Below, in pieces: positions 1 through 8,284 of a stretch of 64,000 nt of DNA. The first letter of the stretch is position 1, and each line of letters starts with the position of its first letter. Under the pieces are notes generated by a model. The model had not been told where the DNA came from. It saw only the letters and a list, made by a program, of their open reading frames with translations, and made no database searches. The stretch comes from an uncultured Flavobacteriaceae bacterium (GTDB lineage Bacteria; Bacteroidota; Bacteroidia; Flavobacteriales; Flavobacteriaceae): assembly GCA_913065125.1 (NCBI GenBank), contig CAJYAG010000001.1, forward strand, positions 496,001 to 560,000, written 5' to 3'. Position numbers and translations under genes: made by a program.

Positions 1-2
1 AC

Positions 3-1118
3 GACGATTATTCGAATACCATTTCTAGTGAAAAAAGGAAAAACCCTTTACATAACAAAACTGCTTTATTGCTAGAAAAACATAGGAAAAATAATCTTCA
101 AAAAACATCCGAAGAATTAATTTTTATAAATATTATTGAAAGTTTAAGTATCGGAATTCTTATTTTAAGAAAAGATACGTACGAATCCATTGAAGTTTTT
201 CAAATCAACAAAGCATTTGCTAATTTTTTAAAAATTCCGAAATTTTACAACTGGAATTTATTAAACAAGAGAATAGGAACACTTACCCAATACATAAACG
301 ATTGGAAAGAAAACAGACTTACCATTTCTTTAACTATTAACGAAGAACAAGAAAATTTCTTTTTAAAAACCTCTGTTACTCAAACAAATGAATATGGTTA
401 TTTAATTGTTAGCTTAGAAACCATTCAGCAATTAATTGATAAAAAAGAAAAAGAAGCTTGGTTTAAATTGATGAATGTAATGTCTCATGAGATTATCAAT
501 ACCATTACCCCTATTAGTAGTTTGGCAGAAAATTTAGACTCCTTATTGCACGAAGAAAACACAGATGAAAATACCATCGATGAGCTTTCTCAAGGATTAA
601 AAATCATCAAACGAAGATCACATCATTTAACATCGTTTGTAGATACGTATAGAAAATTAGCAGAATTACCTTTGCCACAAAAAGAGGAAGTAAACTTAAC
701 AGAAATCATTAAAAATACGTTGCTATTATTTGATCAAGAGTTTTCTCAAAAAAATATTAAAATAGACTTTACAGTCGAAAATTCTAATATTTTAAATGCC
801 GACAGTCAACAAATAGAACAAGTAATTATAAATCTAATTTCTAATTGTATTCACTCTTTCGAAAAAGTTGCTGAACCACTAATTAAAATTAATATTTCTT
901 CTGATAAAAACAGAACACATCTATCTATAATAGATAATGGAAGTGGTATTTCTAATGAAATTAAAGACAAAATATTCATTCCGTATTTTACAACTCGTAA
1001 AGATGGCTCTGGAATTGGTCTAACACTTTCTAAAAGCATCATCGAAGCACATAACGGAACTCTTCAATTTAACTCTAAAAAAGGAAAGACTTCATTTATT
1101 ATAACATTCATAAACTAA
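3..1118 (+). CDS. Sensor histidine kinase, 5' end outside the window
   Basis: The reading frame is open from the first bases of the window, so the TTG at 69 is very unlikely to be the true start and the gene begins upstream. A PAS-like sensory region comes first. The phospho-acceptor box follows, with sequence SHEIINTITPI and its histidine codon at 486-488. The ATP-binding part then shows the N box (IINLISNC), the G1 box (DNGSGIS), an F box (PYFTTR) and the G2 box (GSGIGLTLS). This is the HisKA-HATPase_c order of NtrY-like kinases, which autophosphorylate and pass phosphate to a response regulator. The missing N-terminus probably carries membrane segments and the partner regulator may lie upstream; neither can be seen. 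The family is certain, the signal is unknown. Confidence 0.9.
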   Translation, partial: DDYSNTISSEKRKNPLHNKTALLLEKHRKNNLQKTSEELIFINIIESLSIGILILRKDTYESIEVFQINKAFANFLKIPKFYNWNLLNKRIGTLTQYINDWKENRLTISLTINEEQENFFLKTSVTQTNEYGYLIVSLETIQQLIDKKEKEAWFKLMNVMSHEIINTITPISSLAENLDSLLHEENTDENTIDELSQGLKIIKRRSHHLTSFVDTYRKLAELPLPQKEEVNLTEIIKNTLLLFDQEFSQKNIKIDFTVENSNILNADSQQIEQVIINLISNCIHSFEKVAEPLIKINISSDKNRTHLSIIDNGSGISNEIKDKIFIPYFTTRKDGSGIGLTLSKSIIEAHNGTLQFNSKKGKTSFIITFIN

Positions 1119-1173
1119 ACTGTAACAATTTAAGAAAATACATGTCTTTACTACAAACCTTAAAGAATCAATT

Positions 1174-1950
1174 ATGAAAATTAGTTTAAAATTTACAGCT
1201 CTTATTGTTTGTTTCTTATTTACAACAATAAGTATCGCACAAAAAAGAATACATGCTTCAGATATTATGAGAGATATCAAAAACGGAAAAGATATTACCT
1301 ATAAAAATGCAACAATTGTAGGTGATTTAGATTTCACTTTCATGAACGATCAGTTAGAAAAACTACCAAAAAGAAGAAAAAGTAGTTGGTGGAGCAATAA
1401 TAGTTCTAGCAATAAGGTAGAAAAACAAATTAATAGTAAAATTTCATTTGTAAACTGTACGTTTGAAGACAATGTTTTTGCATACATCCATGATGAAGAT
1501 ACTGGATATACCTTTGTAGCCAATTTTGATGACATTGCCGTTTTTAAAAACTGTGTTTTTAAAGAAATGGCACAATTTAAATATTCACACTTTAGAAGCA
1601 AAGCTGATTTTTCTGAAAGTAAATTTAATGGAGATACTTCATTTAAATATGCAGATTTTAAAAGAGATATTAGTTTCTTAAATACTATTTTCGGAGAAGA
1701 ATCTACTTTTAAATACACTGTTTTTAATAATAATGTAAGCTTTGCTAATGCTGTTTTTAAAGAATCAGCTACATTCAAGTATACAAAGTTTAAAGATGGT
1801 GTTTCTTTTAATAAAACACGTTTTGAAGAAGATTTAAACATTAAATACACAAAAGTAAAAGGCCAATTTGATGTTGCAGGAATGCATGTTGAATATGATG
1901 TTGATGCAAAATATGCCAGCATTAATGGAAAAAAGTTTAGTTTCCACTAA
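1174..1950 (+). CDS. Secreted pentapeptide-repeat protein
   Basis: The 258-residue product begins with a clear signal peptide (positively charged start, hydrophobic core, cleavage near ...SIAQ at about residue 22). From about residue 90 it shows repeated five-residue units with a central F or L, such as F-K-Y-S/T-x-F, the signature of right-handed beta-helical pentapeptide-repeat proteins. In this class the fold is known but the role usually is not, and no enzymatic residues are recognisable. A basic serine/asparagine-rich stretch (about residues 66-82) separates the leader from the helix. It follows the kinase with a 55-base gap and could be co-transcribed with it. Function is unknown; location is probably periplasmic or surface. 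Confidence 0.8.
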   Translation: MKISLKFTALIVCFLFTTISIAQKRIHASDIMRDIKNGKDITYKNATIVGDLDFTFMNDQLEKLPKRRKSSWWSNNSSSNKVEKQINSKISFVNCTFEDNVFAYIHDEDTGYTFVANFDDIAVFKNCVFKEMAQFKYSHFRSKADFSESKFNGDTSFKYADFKRDISFLNTIFGEESTFKYTVFNNNVSFANAVFKESATFKYTKFKDGVSFNKTRFEEDLNIKYTKVKGQFDVAGMHVEYDVDAKYASINGKKFSFH

Positions 1951-1966
1951 AAAAAACAGGTATTTA

Positions 1967-2002
1967 TACCTATTGACATTAAACTATAAACTATATATCT
2001 TG
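1967..2002 (+). promoter_or_regulatory. TACCTAT-type promoter
   Basis: TACCTAT at 1967-1973 is the right half of an inverted repeat (AGGTA, 4 bases, TACCT). It is followed 25 bases later by CTTG at 1999-2002. The same box with almost the same spacing precedes the RNA genes and barrel genes at 17-19 kb. Presumed start of a short transcript; no experiment is available. Confidence 0.4.
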
Positions 2003-2007
2003 CACTG

Positions 2008-2168
2008 GAAATTATGATCCCTGAAAAAGATGAAATAGTTAAGTTTAAGTGAGATTAGGGGCTGACTTACTCTTAAAATAGCTGGCTTTATATAAATAAA
2101 GCCAGCTTCTATAAACTTTTATTAATATATACAGAAAGCGTTATCTTCGAAAATAACGCTTTTTTATT
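2008..2168 (+). ncRNA. Candidate small RNA or attenuated leader upstream of the acyl-CoA synthetase
   Basis: Between the TACCTAT-type promoter and the terminator at 2135-2169 lies about 160 bases without a convincing gene. It holds a 12-bp perfect hairpin (2080-2107), a UCCCU stretch near 2018 and a UUAGGGG stretch near 2054. A 12-codon ORF (2014-2052, MIPEKDEIVKFK) fits inside; whether it is translated is unknown. It could be a free small RNA, or the leader of the synthetase at 2194 controlled by read-through of the terminator. Confidence 0.35.
2080..2107 (+). other. 12-bp perfect hairpin
   Basis: AGCTGGCTTTAT (2080-2091), loop ATAA, then the exact reverse complement at 2096-2107. No clean U-run follows, so it is a structural element more than a standard terminator. 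Confidence 0.7.
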
Positions 2169-2169
2169 T
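2135..2169 (+). terminator. Rho-independent terminator
   Basis: AAAGCGTTAT at 2135-2144 pairs with ATAACGCTTT at 2153-2162 and is followed by a T-rich tract. It ends only about 25 bases before the start of the next gene, so that gene either has its own promoter here or depends on read-through. Confidence 0.8.
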
Positions 2170-2193
2170 ATATTGCTCAATATTTTTTTAAAC

Positions 2194-3954
2194 ATGAGCA
2201 AGCCCAGCAGATTATTTGATTTTATTTATCATCAACATGAAAAATTTCCTCAAGAAAAATGTTATGTATTTAAGAAAGAAAATAGTTGGGAATCAATATC
2301 TACCCAACAATTTATAAAACAAGCAAATAATGCTAGTAGAGCATTATTAAACTTAGGCATAAAACCAAATGATAAAATTGCAATTATAAGTTCAAACAAC
2401 AGATATGAGTGGCATGTTTTAGATATTGGGATACTACAAATTGGCGCTCAAAATGTTCCCTTATATCCTACGCTATCTGAAAAAGATTATGCATATATCA
2501 TTAACCATTCTGATGCTTTGTATTGCTTTGTTTCTGATAAAGATTTATTAAATAAAGTCAATGCCGTTAAAGAGAAAACACAGTTAAAAAAAGTATTTAC
2601 ATTCGATGAAATCAATGCAGAAACTAGCTGGAGTTCTTTTTTAAAATTGGGGGATTCAGAAAAGAATCAACTCATAGTAGAAGAGCGTAAAAAAACTGTA
2701 AAACCAGATGATTTGGCAACCATAATTTATACTTCTGGAACAACTGGTACACCCAAAGGTGTAATGTTATCACATAGAAATATTGTTGAAAACACATTAG
2801 TAAGTGCAGAAGCACTAGATCTAAAGGGCAATCATCATAGAGTTGTTAGTTATTTACCAATCAATCATATTTTTGAACGTTTTGCTTCCTATTATTATCA
2901 CTTAATGGGATTTGAAGTTCATTTTGCTGAATCAATTGATAAATTAGGTGATAATTTAAAAGAAATTCAACCACATTTTATGCCGGTTGTTCCAAGATTA
3001 ATTGAAAAGGTTTTTGATAAAATTGTAGCTAAAGGAAACGGACTCTCTGGAATAAAAAAAGCACTCTTTTTTTGGGCATTAGCTTTGGCTGAAAAATATA
3101 AACCGTATAATCAAAATACTGCTTTTTATAGTTTTAAACTAAAAATAGCTCGAAAACTAATATTTAGCAAATGGCAAGAAGCTTTAGGTGGTAAATTACG
3201 CTTTATGGTTTCTGGCAGCGCTCCTCTACAAGAACGTTTAATTACCATATTTTGCGCAGCAGGAATTCCGATTTTTGAAGGTTATGGAATGACAGAAACT
3301 TCTCCTGGAGTATCTATTAACGATTTAAGAAATGGTAATTTTAAGATTGGATCTGTGGGTAAAGTTTTAAATGATATCGAAGTTAAAATAGCAAAGGACG
3401 GAGAAATTTTAGTAAAAGGTTCTAACGTAATGTTGGGGTATTATAAAAACGAAGAACTAACAAATAAAACCATTATAAATGGTTTTTTACATACAGGAGA
3501 TATTGGAACCATAGATAAAGATGGGTTTTTAAAAATCACAGATCGTAAAAAAGAAATGTTTAAAACTTCTGGTGGAAAATATATTGCTCCTGCTGTGTTA
3601 GAAAGTGTTTTAAAGCAATCTCGTTTTATTGAGCAAGCAATGGTGATTGGAGAAAGTGAAAAAATGCCAGCAGCATTGATACAAATTAATTTTGATTTTG
3701 TAAAAGAATGGGCAAGAAGAAAAAACTACACCATTACAAATGTTGCAACAGATGCTAAACTTATTTCAAGAATTCAAAAAGAGATAGCTATTTGTAATGC
3801 AAATTTTGGACATTGGGAACAAATAAAAAAATTCGAAATAACTCCAGAAGAATGGTCAATAGAAGATGATTTACTAACACCAACCATGAAAATGAAACGC
3901 AAAAATATAAAAAAGAAGTACAAACATTTATTCCAAAAAATTTATAATTCTTAA
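2194..3954 (+). CDS. Long-chain acyl-CoA synthetase (paralogue 1)
   Basis: The product is an AMP-forming acyl-CoA synthetase of about 586 residues. It activates long-chain fatty acids with ATP and CoA, feeding beta-oxidation or lipid synthesis. The AMP-binding motif (YTSGTTGTPKG) lies near residue 180. GYGMTE, the TGD motif (HTGDIG) and the catalytic lysine region near the C-terminus (PTMKMKRK) are all present. A TTG start at 2173 would add seven residues, but that codon overlaps a promoter-like TATATTG; ATG 2194 gives MSKPSRLFDF, which lines up with the neighbouring paralogue. The two copies are similar throughout and probably arose by duplication, with different chain-length preference possible. 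Confidence 0.92.
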   Translation: MSKPSRLFDFIYHQHEKFPQEKCYVFKKENSWESISTQQFIKQANNASRALLNLGIKPNDKIAIISSNNRYEWHVLDIGILQIGAQNVPLYPTLSEKDYAYIINHSDALYCFVSDKDLLNKVNAVKEKTQLKKVFTFDEINAETSWSSFLKLGDSEKNQLIVEERKKTVKPDDLATIIYTSGTTGTPKGVMLSHRNIVENTLVSAEALDLKGNHHRVVSYLPINHIFERFASYYYHLMGFEVHFAESIDKLGDNLKEIQPHFMPVVPRLIEKVFDKIVAKGNGLSGIKKALFFWALALAEKYKPYNQNTAFYSFKLKIARKLIFSKWQEALGGKLRFMVSGSAPLQERLITIFCAAGIPIFEGYGMTETSPGVSINDLRNGNFKIGSVGKVLNDIEVKIAKDGEILVKGSNVMLGYYKNEELTNKTIINGFLHTGDIGTIDKDGFLKITDRKKEMFKTSGGKYIAPAVLESVLKQSRFIEQAMVIGESEKMPAALIQINFDFVKEWARRKNYTITNVATDAKLISRIQKEIAICNANFGHWEQIKKFEITPEEWSIEDDLLTPTMKMKRKNIKKKYKHLFQKIYNS

Positions 3955-3963
3955 AATGATATC

Positions 3964-4000
3964 TAGGCTGATTTCATTTGTAAAATCAACCTATTTTTTA
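3964..4000 (+). terminator. Terminator between the two synthetase genes
   Basis: The 11-position stem 3964-3974 / 3983-3993 has one mismatch and is followed by a T-run. It sits inside the apparent upstream extension of the next reading frame, which argues that this extension is not translated. Confidence 0.75.
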
Positions 4001-4030
4001 TACTTTGCACTACTTTCAAATTGTTACTTT

Positions 4031-5806
4031 ATGTCATCAAAAATTTTACGATTATTCGATTTTCCATATTATCAGCTAAAAAAATACAATCTAGAAAAAG
4101 CGTTAACTTCTTTTAAAGATAATAAATGGTATTCAATAACAACTAAGGAATATATTGATCAAGCAAATCAGATTAGTCGTGGATTATTACGTTTAGGAAT
4201 AAAAAAAGATGATAAAATTGCTGTTATATCAACCACAAATAGAACTGAGTGGAATATAATGGATATTGGCATTTTACAATTAGGTGCACAAAACGTTCCT
4301 ATTTATCCAACCATTTGTAAAGAAGATTATGAGTATGTTATAAATCATTCTGGAGCAATTTATTGTTTTGTTTCTGATGAAACTGTGTTAGAAAAACTAA
4401 ATCTAATTAAAGGAAATACACAGCTAAAAGGTGTTTATACTTTTGATGAAGTGAAAGGGGAACATAATTGGTCTGAAATATTACAACTTGGTATTGATGA
4501 AAGCAATCAACCTGATGTTGAAGAATGCAAAAAGGCCGTAACTACTGATGATTTAGCAACAATTATTTATACTTCAGGAACAACTGGAAAGCCTAAAGGA
4601 GTAATGTTATCGCATGGTAATATTGTTTCTAATGTTTTAGCAAGTGAAAAAAGAGTCCCTTTAGTTAGCGGAGAAAGCCAGGCTTTAAGTTTTTTACCTG
4701 TTTGTCATATTTTTGAAAGAATGATTTTATACCTATATCAATATTGTGGTGTAGAAATTTATTTTGCAGAATCTATAGAAAAAATGAGCGATAATTTAAA
4801 AGAAATTAAACCTCATGTAATGACTGCAGTTCCTAGGTTATACGAAAAAGTATTCGATAAAATATATGGACGTGGTGCAGCGTTAAAAGGCATCAAGCAA
4901 AAATTATTTTATTGGGCAATTGAAATTGGTTTACAATACGAACCTTATGGCGCCAATGGTTGGTGGTACGAAAAAAAATTAGCCTTAGCTCGTAAGTTAA
5001 TATTTTCAAAAATTAAAGATGGTTTAGGAGGAAGATTGGATTTAATGGTTTCTGGAAGTGCTGCTTTACAACCAAGATTAACACGCTTTTTTGCTGCCGC
5101 AGAAATGCCAATTATGGAAGGTTATGGTTTAACTGAAACATCCCCTGTTGTTTCTGTAAATGACCAACGAAATGAAGGATTTAGAGTTGGAACAGTTGGT
5201 AGAATTATTGAGGATGTTGAAGTAAAAATTGCTGAAGACGGAGAAATTTTAGTAAAAGGTCCAAATGTTATGTTGGGCTATTACAAAGATCCAGGAAAAA
5301 CAGCAGAAGTGATGACTGGTGATTATTTTCATACTGGAGATATCGGAGAAGTTTCTAAAGACGGATTTTTAAAAATTACAGATCGTAAAAAGGAAATGTT
5401 TAAAACCTCTGGTGGTAAATATGTTGCTCCAGCCCTTTTAGAAGGTGTTTTAAAACAATCTCGTTTTATAGAACAAATTATGGTAATTGGAGAGGGAGAA
5501 AAAATGCCTGCAGCTTTGATTCAGCCTAATTTTGAATTTATTAAAGATTGGATTAAAAGAAAAGGACATGCAGTTGGAACGTCTAACGAAGAAATTGCAA
5601 ATTCTGAAATTGTACATCATAGAATTCAAGTTGAAGTAGACAATTGCAATATTAATTTTGGTAATTGGGAACAAATTAAAAAGTTTAAATTAACTCCAGA
5701 AGAATGGTCAATTGATGGCGGACATTTAACTCCGACCATGAAAATGAAACGAAAAATAATAAAAGAAATTTATAAAGATCTCTACGAGGAAATTTACAGA
5801 GGATAA
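4031..5806 (+). CDS. Long-chain acyl-CoA synthetase (paralogue 2)
   Basis: This is a second AMP-forming acyl-CoA synthetase, about 591 residues, with the same motif order as its neighbour: YTSGTTGKPKG near residue 180, GYGLTET, HTGDIG and the C-terminal PTMKMKRK lysine region. The frame is open back to an ATG at 3956. That longer start would run through a terminator hairpin and a TACTTTG promoter-like box at 4001-4007, and would add a stretch absent from the paralogue. ATG 4031 (MSSKILRLFDF) is therefore preferred. Its own promoter means it need not be co-regulated with copy 1. The substrate range cannot be read from the sequence. Confidence 0.92.
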   Translation: MSSKILRLFDFPYYQLKKYNLEKALTSFKDNKWYSITTKEYIDQANQISRGLLRLGIKKDDKIAVISTTNRTEWNIMDIGILQLGAQNVPIYPTICKEDYEYVINHSGAIYCFVSDETVLEKLNLIKGNTQLKGVYTFDEVKGEHNWSEILQLGIDESNQPDVEECKKAVTTDDLATIIYTSGTTGKPKGVMLSHGNIVSNVLASEKRVPLVSGESQALSFLPVCHIFERMILYLYQYCGVEIYFAESIEKMSDNLKEIKPHVMTAVPRLYEKVFDKIYGRGAALKGIKQKLFYWAIEIGLQYEPYGANGWWYEKKLALARKLIFSKIKDGLGGRLDLMVSGSAALQPRLTRFFAAAEMPIMEGYGLTETSPVVSVNDQRNEGFRVGTVGRIIEDVEVKIAEDGEILVKGPNVMLGYYKDPGKTAEVMTGDYFHTGDIGEVSKDGFLKITDRKKEMFKTSGGKYVAPALLEGVLKQSRFIEQIMVIGEGEKMPAALIQPNFEFIKDWIKRKGHAVGTSNEEIANSEIVHHRIQVEVDNCNINFGNWEQIKKFKLTPEEWSIDGGHLTPTMKMKRKIIKEIYKDLYEEIYRG

Positions 5807-5813
5807 TTACAAC

Positions 5814-5845
5814 AAGCGTTACTTAGCAAGTAGCGCTTTTTTTAT
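5814..5845 (+). terminator. Rho-independent terminator
   Basis: AAGCGTTACTT (5814-5824) pairs with AAGTAGCGCTT (5828-5838) with one G-U pair, then a T-run. It ends the second synthetase transcript. Confidence 0.8.
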
Positions 5846-5883
5846 TTATAAAATTTTTATTTTTTTTAATAAAATAAAAAGTA

Positions 5884-5891
5884 TACATTTG
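5884..5891 (+). promoter_or_regulatory. Bacteroidota -7 promoter element
   Basis: TACATTTG matches TAnnTTTG. It lies about 170 bases before the hydrolase start, giving a long leader. No clear -33 TTG was found at the usual spacing. Confidence 0.5.
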
Positions 5892-5943
5892 CAGCGAATT
5901 TAATATAGGAATTAAAGTTTCTATACTCCCTTAAATACGATAC

Positions 5944-5988
5944 GATAAACAACCCTAGTTTATCAGATGAATTCCCTTAAAATTCATC
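5944..5988 (+). other. Paired leader hairpins with CCCU loops
   Basis: Two hairpins lie in the leader of the hydrolase gene. GATAAAC / GTTTATC (5944-5964) has loop AACCCTA. GATGAATT / AATTCATC (5966-5988) has loop CCCTTAA. Both present a CCCU motif in the loop; similar motifs recur in the leader at 7117-7172. They may be a regulatory leader. Confidence 0.5.
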
Positions 5989-6062
5989 ATTAATTTTATC
6001 ATCTATCCTCACCCTAAAGAAGATATAAGTACAATGTAAATCGTAATTATATTTTAAATATT

Positions 6063-7067
6063 ATGAAGAAAATCATTGTAATGTCACTCCTATTGGTGTG
6101 CACATTCGTTAATGGTCAAATTATATTTTCTCATGAAAAGAAAATAGAAGGGAAAGAAAACTATACTCATTTAGATATAGATTTCTTTAACTACACAGAT
6201 AATATTCTTTTGTCTGGTACCTTACTTACGCCAAAATCTTCTTATAAAAAAATTGTAGTAATTGTTCCTGGTTCTGGAAAAGACACTCGTTATTCACATT
6301 ATAAATTAGCTAGCACATTCTTAGAGAACAACATTGCCGTTTATCGCTTTGATGAACGTGGTGTAGGTAAATCTCAAGGAAACTTTACATCTAATATTGA
6401 ACGCCTAACTGACGATGTCTCTTATTGTATAAAATATCTAAAATCCTTACCCGAATTAAAAAATAAAGAAATTGGCATACTTGGCCATAGCTTAGGCGGA
6501 ATGGCTTCTGCAATTACGAGTAATAATAGTGCAAACTCTACAACTAAGGTCGATTTTTTAATTCAAATTGCGTCACCTGTTAAAAACTTTTCTGAAGCTT
6601 CTAAGTATCAGATACAAACACTTCCACAGTATAAAATCAAAAATAAAACAGCACAAGAAACTATTGCTTTATTAGACACCTTAGTACAAATAACAAAGCA
6701 ACAAAAAAATATAAGTTCTATAGCACTAAGAGATTTAGGTATTAAAGCCATTCATAAAAAAGGTTTTAAATTAAATGATATCAAATTTTGGAGCTTAACA
6801 CATATCAACCTTTTCAAACAAGATTATGAAACTGTTTACAAGCAGCTTCAAATTCCGACAATTTATCTCATTGGTACAGAAGATAAATTTGTAAACCCTA
6901 AAACGGAAGTTAATTTGTTGAAAAATTACAACAACCCCTTAATAACGGTAAAAGTGATGAAAAATTTAAATCATTACTTAACCGCTGGAGCTTTACAATC
7001 TAATGTTATTTATAACATCGATAAAAAAGCAACAGACACGATTATTAACTGGATACAAAAAATTTAA
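6063..7067 (+). CDS. Secreted alpha/beta hydrolase (S33/serine aminopeptidase type)
   Basis: The 334-residue product has a signal peptide ending near FVNGQ (about residue 19). The fold shows the oxyanion segment VPGSGKDTRYSHY, a nucleophile elbow GHSLGG with serine at about 143, an acid in GTEDKF at about 273 and a histidine in NLNHYL near 303. The DERGVGKS segment is typical of the S33-like family annotated as alpha/beta hydrolase or acyl-peptide-type esterase. The substrate could be an ester or peptide taken up outside the cell and cannot be narrowed. The gene has a 170-base structured leader, which suggests regulation at RNA level. Confidence 0.85.
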   Translation: MKKIIVMSLLLVCTFVNGQIIFSHEKKIEGKENYTHLDIDFFNYTDNILLSGTLLTPKSSYKKIVVIVPGSGKDTRYSHYKLASTFLENNIAVYRFDERGVGKSQGNFTSNIERLTDDVSYCIKYLKSLPELKNKEIGILGHSLGGMASAITSNNSANSTTKVDFLIQIASPVKNFSEASKYQIQTLPQYKIKNKTAQETIALLDTLVQITKQQKNISSIALRDLGIKAIHKKGFKLNDIKFWSLTHINLFKQDYETVYKQLQIPTIYLIGTEDKFVNPKTEVNLLKNYNNPLITVKVMKNLNHYLTAGALQSNVIYNIDKKATDTIINWIQKI

Positions 7068-7116
7068 ATTTAGAAATAAAGAAAAATTCAAGTACAGTTA
7101 AAGTCAACAGATTCGA

Positions 7117-7317
7117 ACCACAGAATCCCTAAACATGTGGTATTGCTAATGAATCCCTACAGTATTAGCAATTGTTTTTAACATCGTTTTTCAAATTAAA
7201 AATTAAATAATAACCGTCAGTACAATAATTAGCTCACCTAATTACTGCATTGATAATAAACAAGATAACCCCTCCTAAACGGCATCTGCATTTAACTGCA
7301 GGTGCTTTAGGAAGGTT
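7117..7317 (+). promoter_or_regulatory. Structured leader of the 7364 gene
   Basis: The 296-base gap holds four hairpins. ACCACA/TGTGGT (7117-7141) has GAATCCCTA in its loop. The 9-bp stem 7142-7150/7164-7172 also has GAATCCCTA in its loop and a T-rich tail, so it could be a terminator of the hydrolase gene. TAATTAG/CTAATTA spans 7226-7244. A long multi-part stem spans 7267-7317. No TAnnTTTG box was found here. Whether it is a leader, a separate RNA or both is open. Confidence 0.5.
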
Positions 7318-7363
7318 AAACATAAAAGTAAAAATAATTAGTAATCCTTAAAACACGTGTATT

Positions 7364-8194
7364 ATGAAAAATGTATCAAAATTAGTAACCAGTGTATTCT
7401 TAATTGGAATCGTTACTTTAATTCAAGCTCAAAAAAGTAGTCAATCAGGAGTTTCTTTTCTGATGGATTTAAAACCTGTTCTGCAATTAGAAATGACATC
7501 GCCAGAACAAATTAATTTTATTTTTAACAACAAAAAACAACTTGCAAACGGAATTGTAAAAAATGCTGCAACCATTTTAAAAGTAACTTCTACTGTTAAA
7601 TGGGATTTATATGCTGTTGGAAGAACAATTAAAGACAACCCGAACGGAAGTACTTTTTGGGAACAAGAAAAAAGTTATGGCTCTGACGTAAATTCTGTTG
7701 CAAATTTACCACTTAGCTTGTTAGAGATTAAACAAAGTCAAATTAATACTGCAACTGAAGGAAGCTTAGCAACGTATCCAGATTACAGTCAAGACTTTAC
7801 AAATCCGTTTAGATCAAGTGCTGGAAACAGCTTGTATGTTGCTGCTGATGGTTCTGCTACACCGCCAAATAGAAGTGGAAAATATATTGCAGGACAAAGC
7901 GGACTATCTAGTGGTGATAAAAAAGATTATATGCCAGCTGGAAGTTTTTATTCGAACGTAAAAAAGAAAGATCCAAACTTCTATTACAAAATTGATTATA
8001 GAATATTACCAGGTTATCCAGCGGTTTTTCCAAATGCTTATAACGCAGATGCAACAGTTGCAGAAAATATTGTTGCTAGTGCAAATGCCAATACAGTATT
8101 AGCTGGAGGTGGCGCATCTAATGGAAATAAAAGTTTTGCAGAACCAGGAGCATATAGAATGTATGTTCAATATGTGCTGTTAGAGGATCAATAA
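7364..8194 (+). CDS. Secreted protein of unknown function
   Basis: The 276-residue product has a signal peptide with likely cleavage after LIQAQ (about residue 22). The rest is rich in N, S, A and Y and looks like an extracellular, beta-rich protein. The N-terminal half (residues 30-80) has the alternating pattern of a beta-sandwich, vaguely like flavobacterial surface or pilus-type subunits. I recognise no catalytic motif and do not assign a family. It stands alone between a structured leader and a very strong bidirectional terminator, so it may be an abundant, separately regulated surface component. That last point is inference. Confidence 0.65.
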   Translation: MKNVSKLVTSVFLIGIVTLIQAQKSSQSGVSFLMDLKPVLQLEMTSPEQINFIFNNKKQLANGIVKNAATILKVTSTVKWDLYAVGRTIKDNPNGSTFWEQEKSYGSDVNSVANLPLSLLEIKQSQINTATEGSLATYPDYSQDFTNPFRSSAGNSLYVAADGSATPPNRSGKYIAGQSGLSSGDKKDYMPAGSFYSNVKKKDPNFYYKIDYRILPGYPAVFPNAYNADATVAENIVASANANTVLAGGGASNGNKSFAEPGAYRMYVQYVLLEDQ

Positions 8195-8201
8195 AAACAT
8201 T

Positions 8202-8224
8202 GTATAAACCCACACAGTTTATAC
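8202..8224 (+). other. Hairpin behind the secreted-protein gene
   Basis: GTATAAAC (8202-8209) and GTTTATAC (8217-8224) enclose loop CCACACA, just upstream of the terminator. Role unknown; possibly protects the 3' end. Confidence 0.5.
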
Positions 8225-8250
8225 TTTATTGTGTATTAAGGATGCATGTA

Positions 8251-8281
8251 AAAGCGTTGCCAATTGGCAACGCTTTTTTTA
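8251..8281 (+). terminator. Strong bidirectional terminator
   Basis: AAAGCGTTGCC / GGCAACGCTTT around loop AATT (8251-8276), perfect stem, followed by T residues on this strand and A residues before it. It serves both the secreted-protein gene and the convergent msrA. Confidence 0.9.
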
Positions 8282-8284
8282 TAT

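Noticed and set aside
69..1118. TTG at 69 as the start of the kinase gene
   Set aside because: The frame is open to the window edge, so the gene simply begins outside.
2014..2052. 12-codon ORF in the 2008-2168 RNA as a gene
   Set aside because: Too short, no conserved feature; noted only as a possible leader peptide.
4730..4736. TACCTAT inside the second synthetase gene
   Set aside because: Lies in coding DNA without TTTG at 26 bases; a chance match for a 7-mer in AT-rich DNA.
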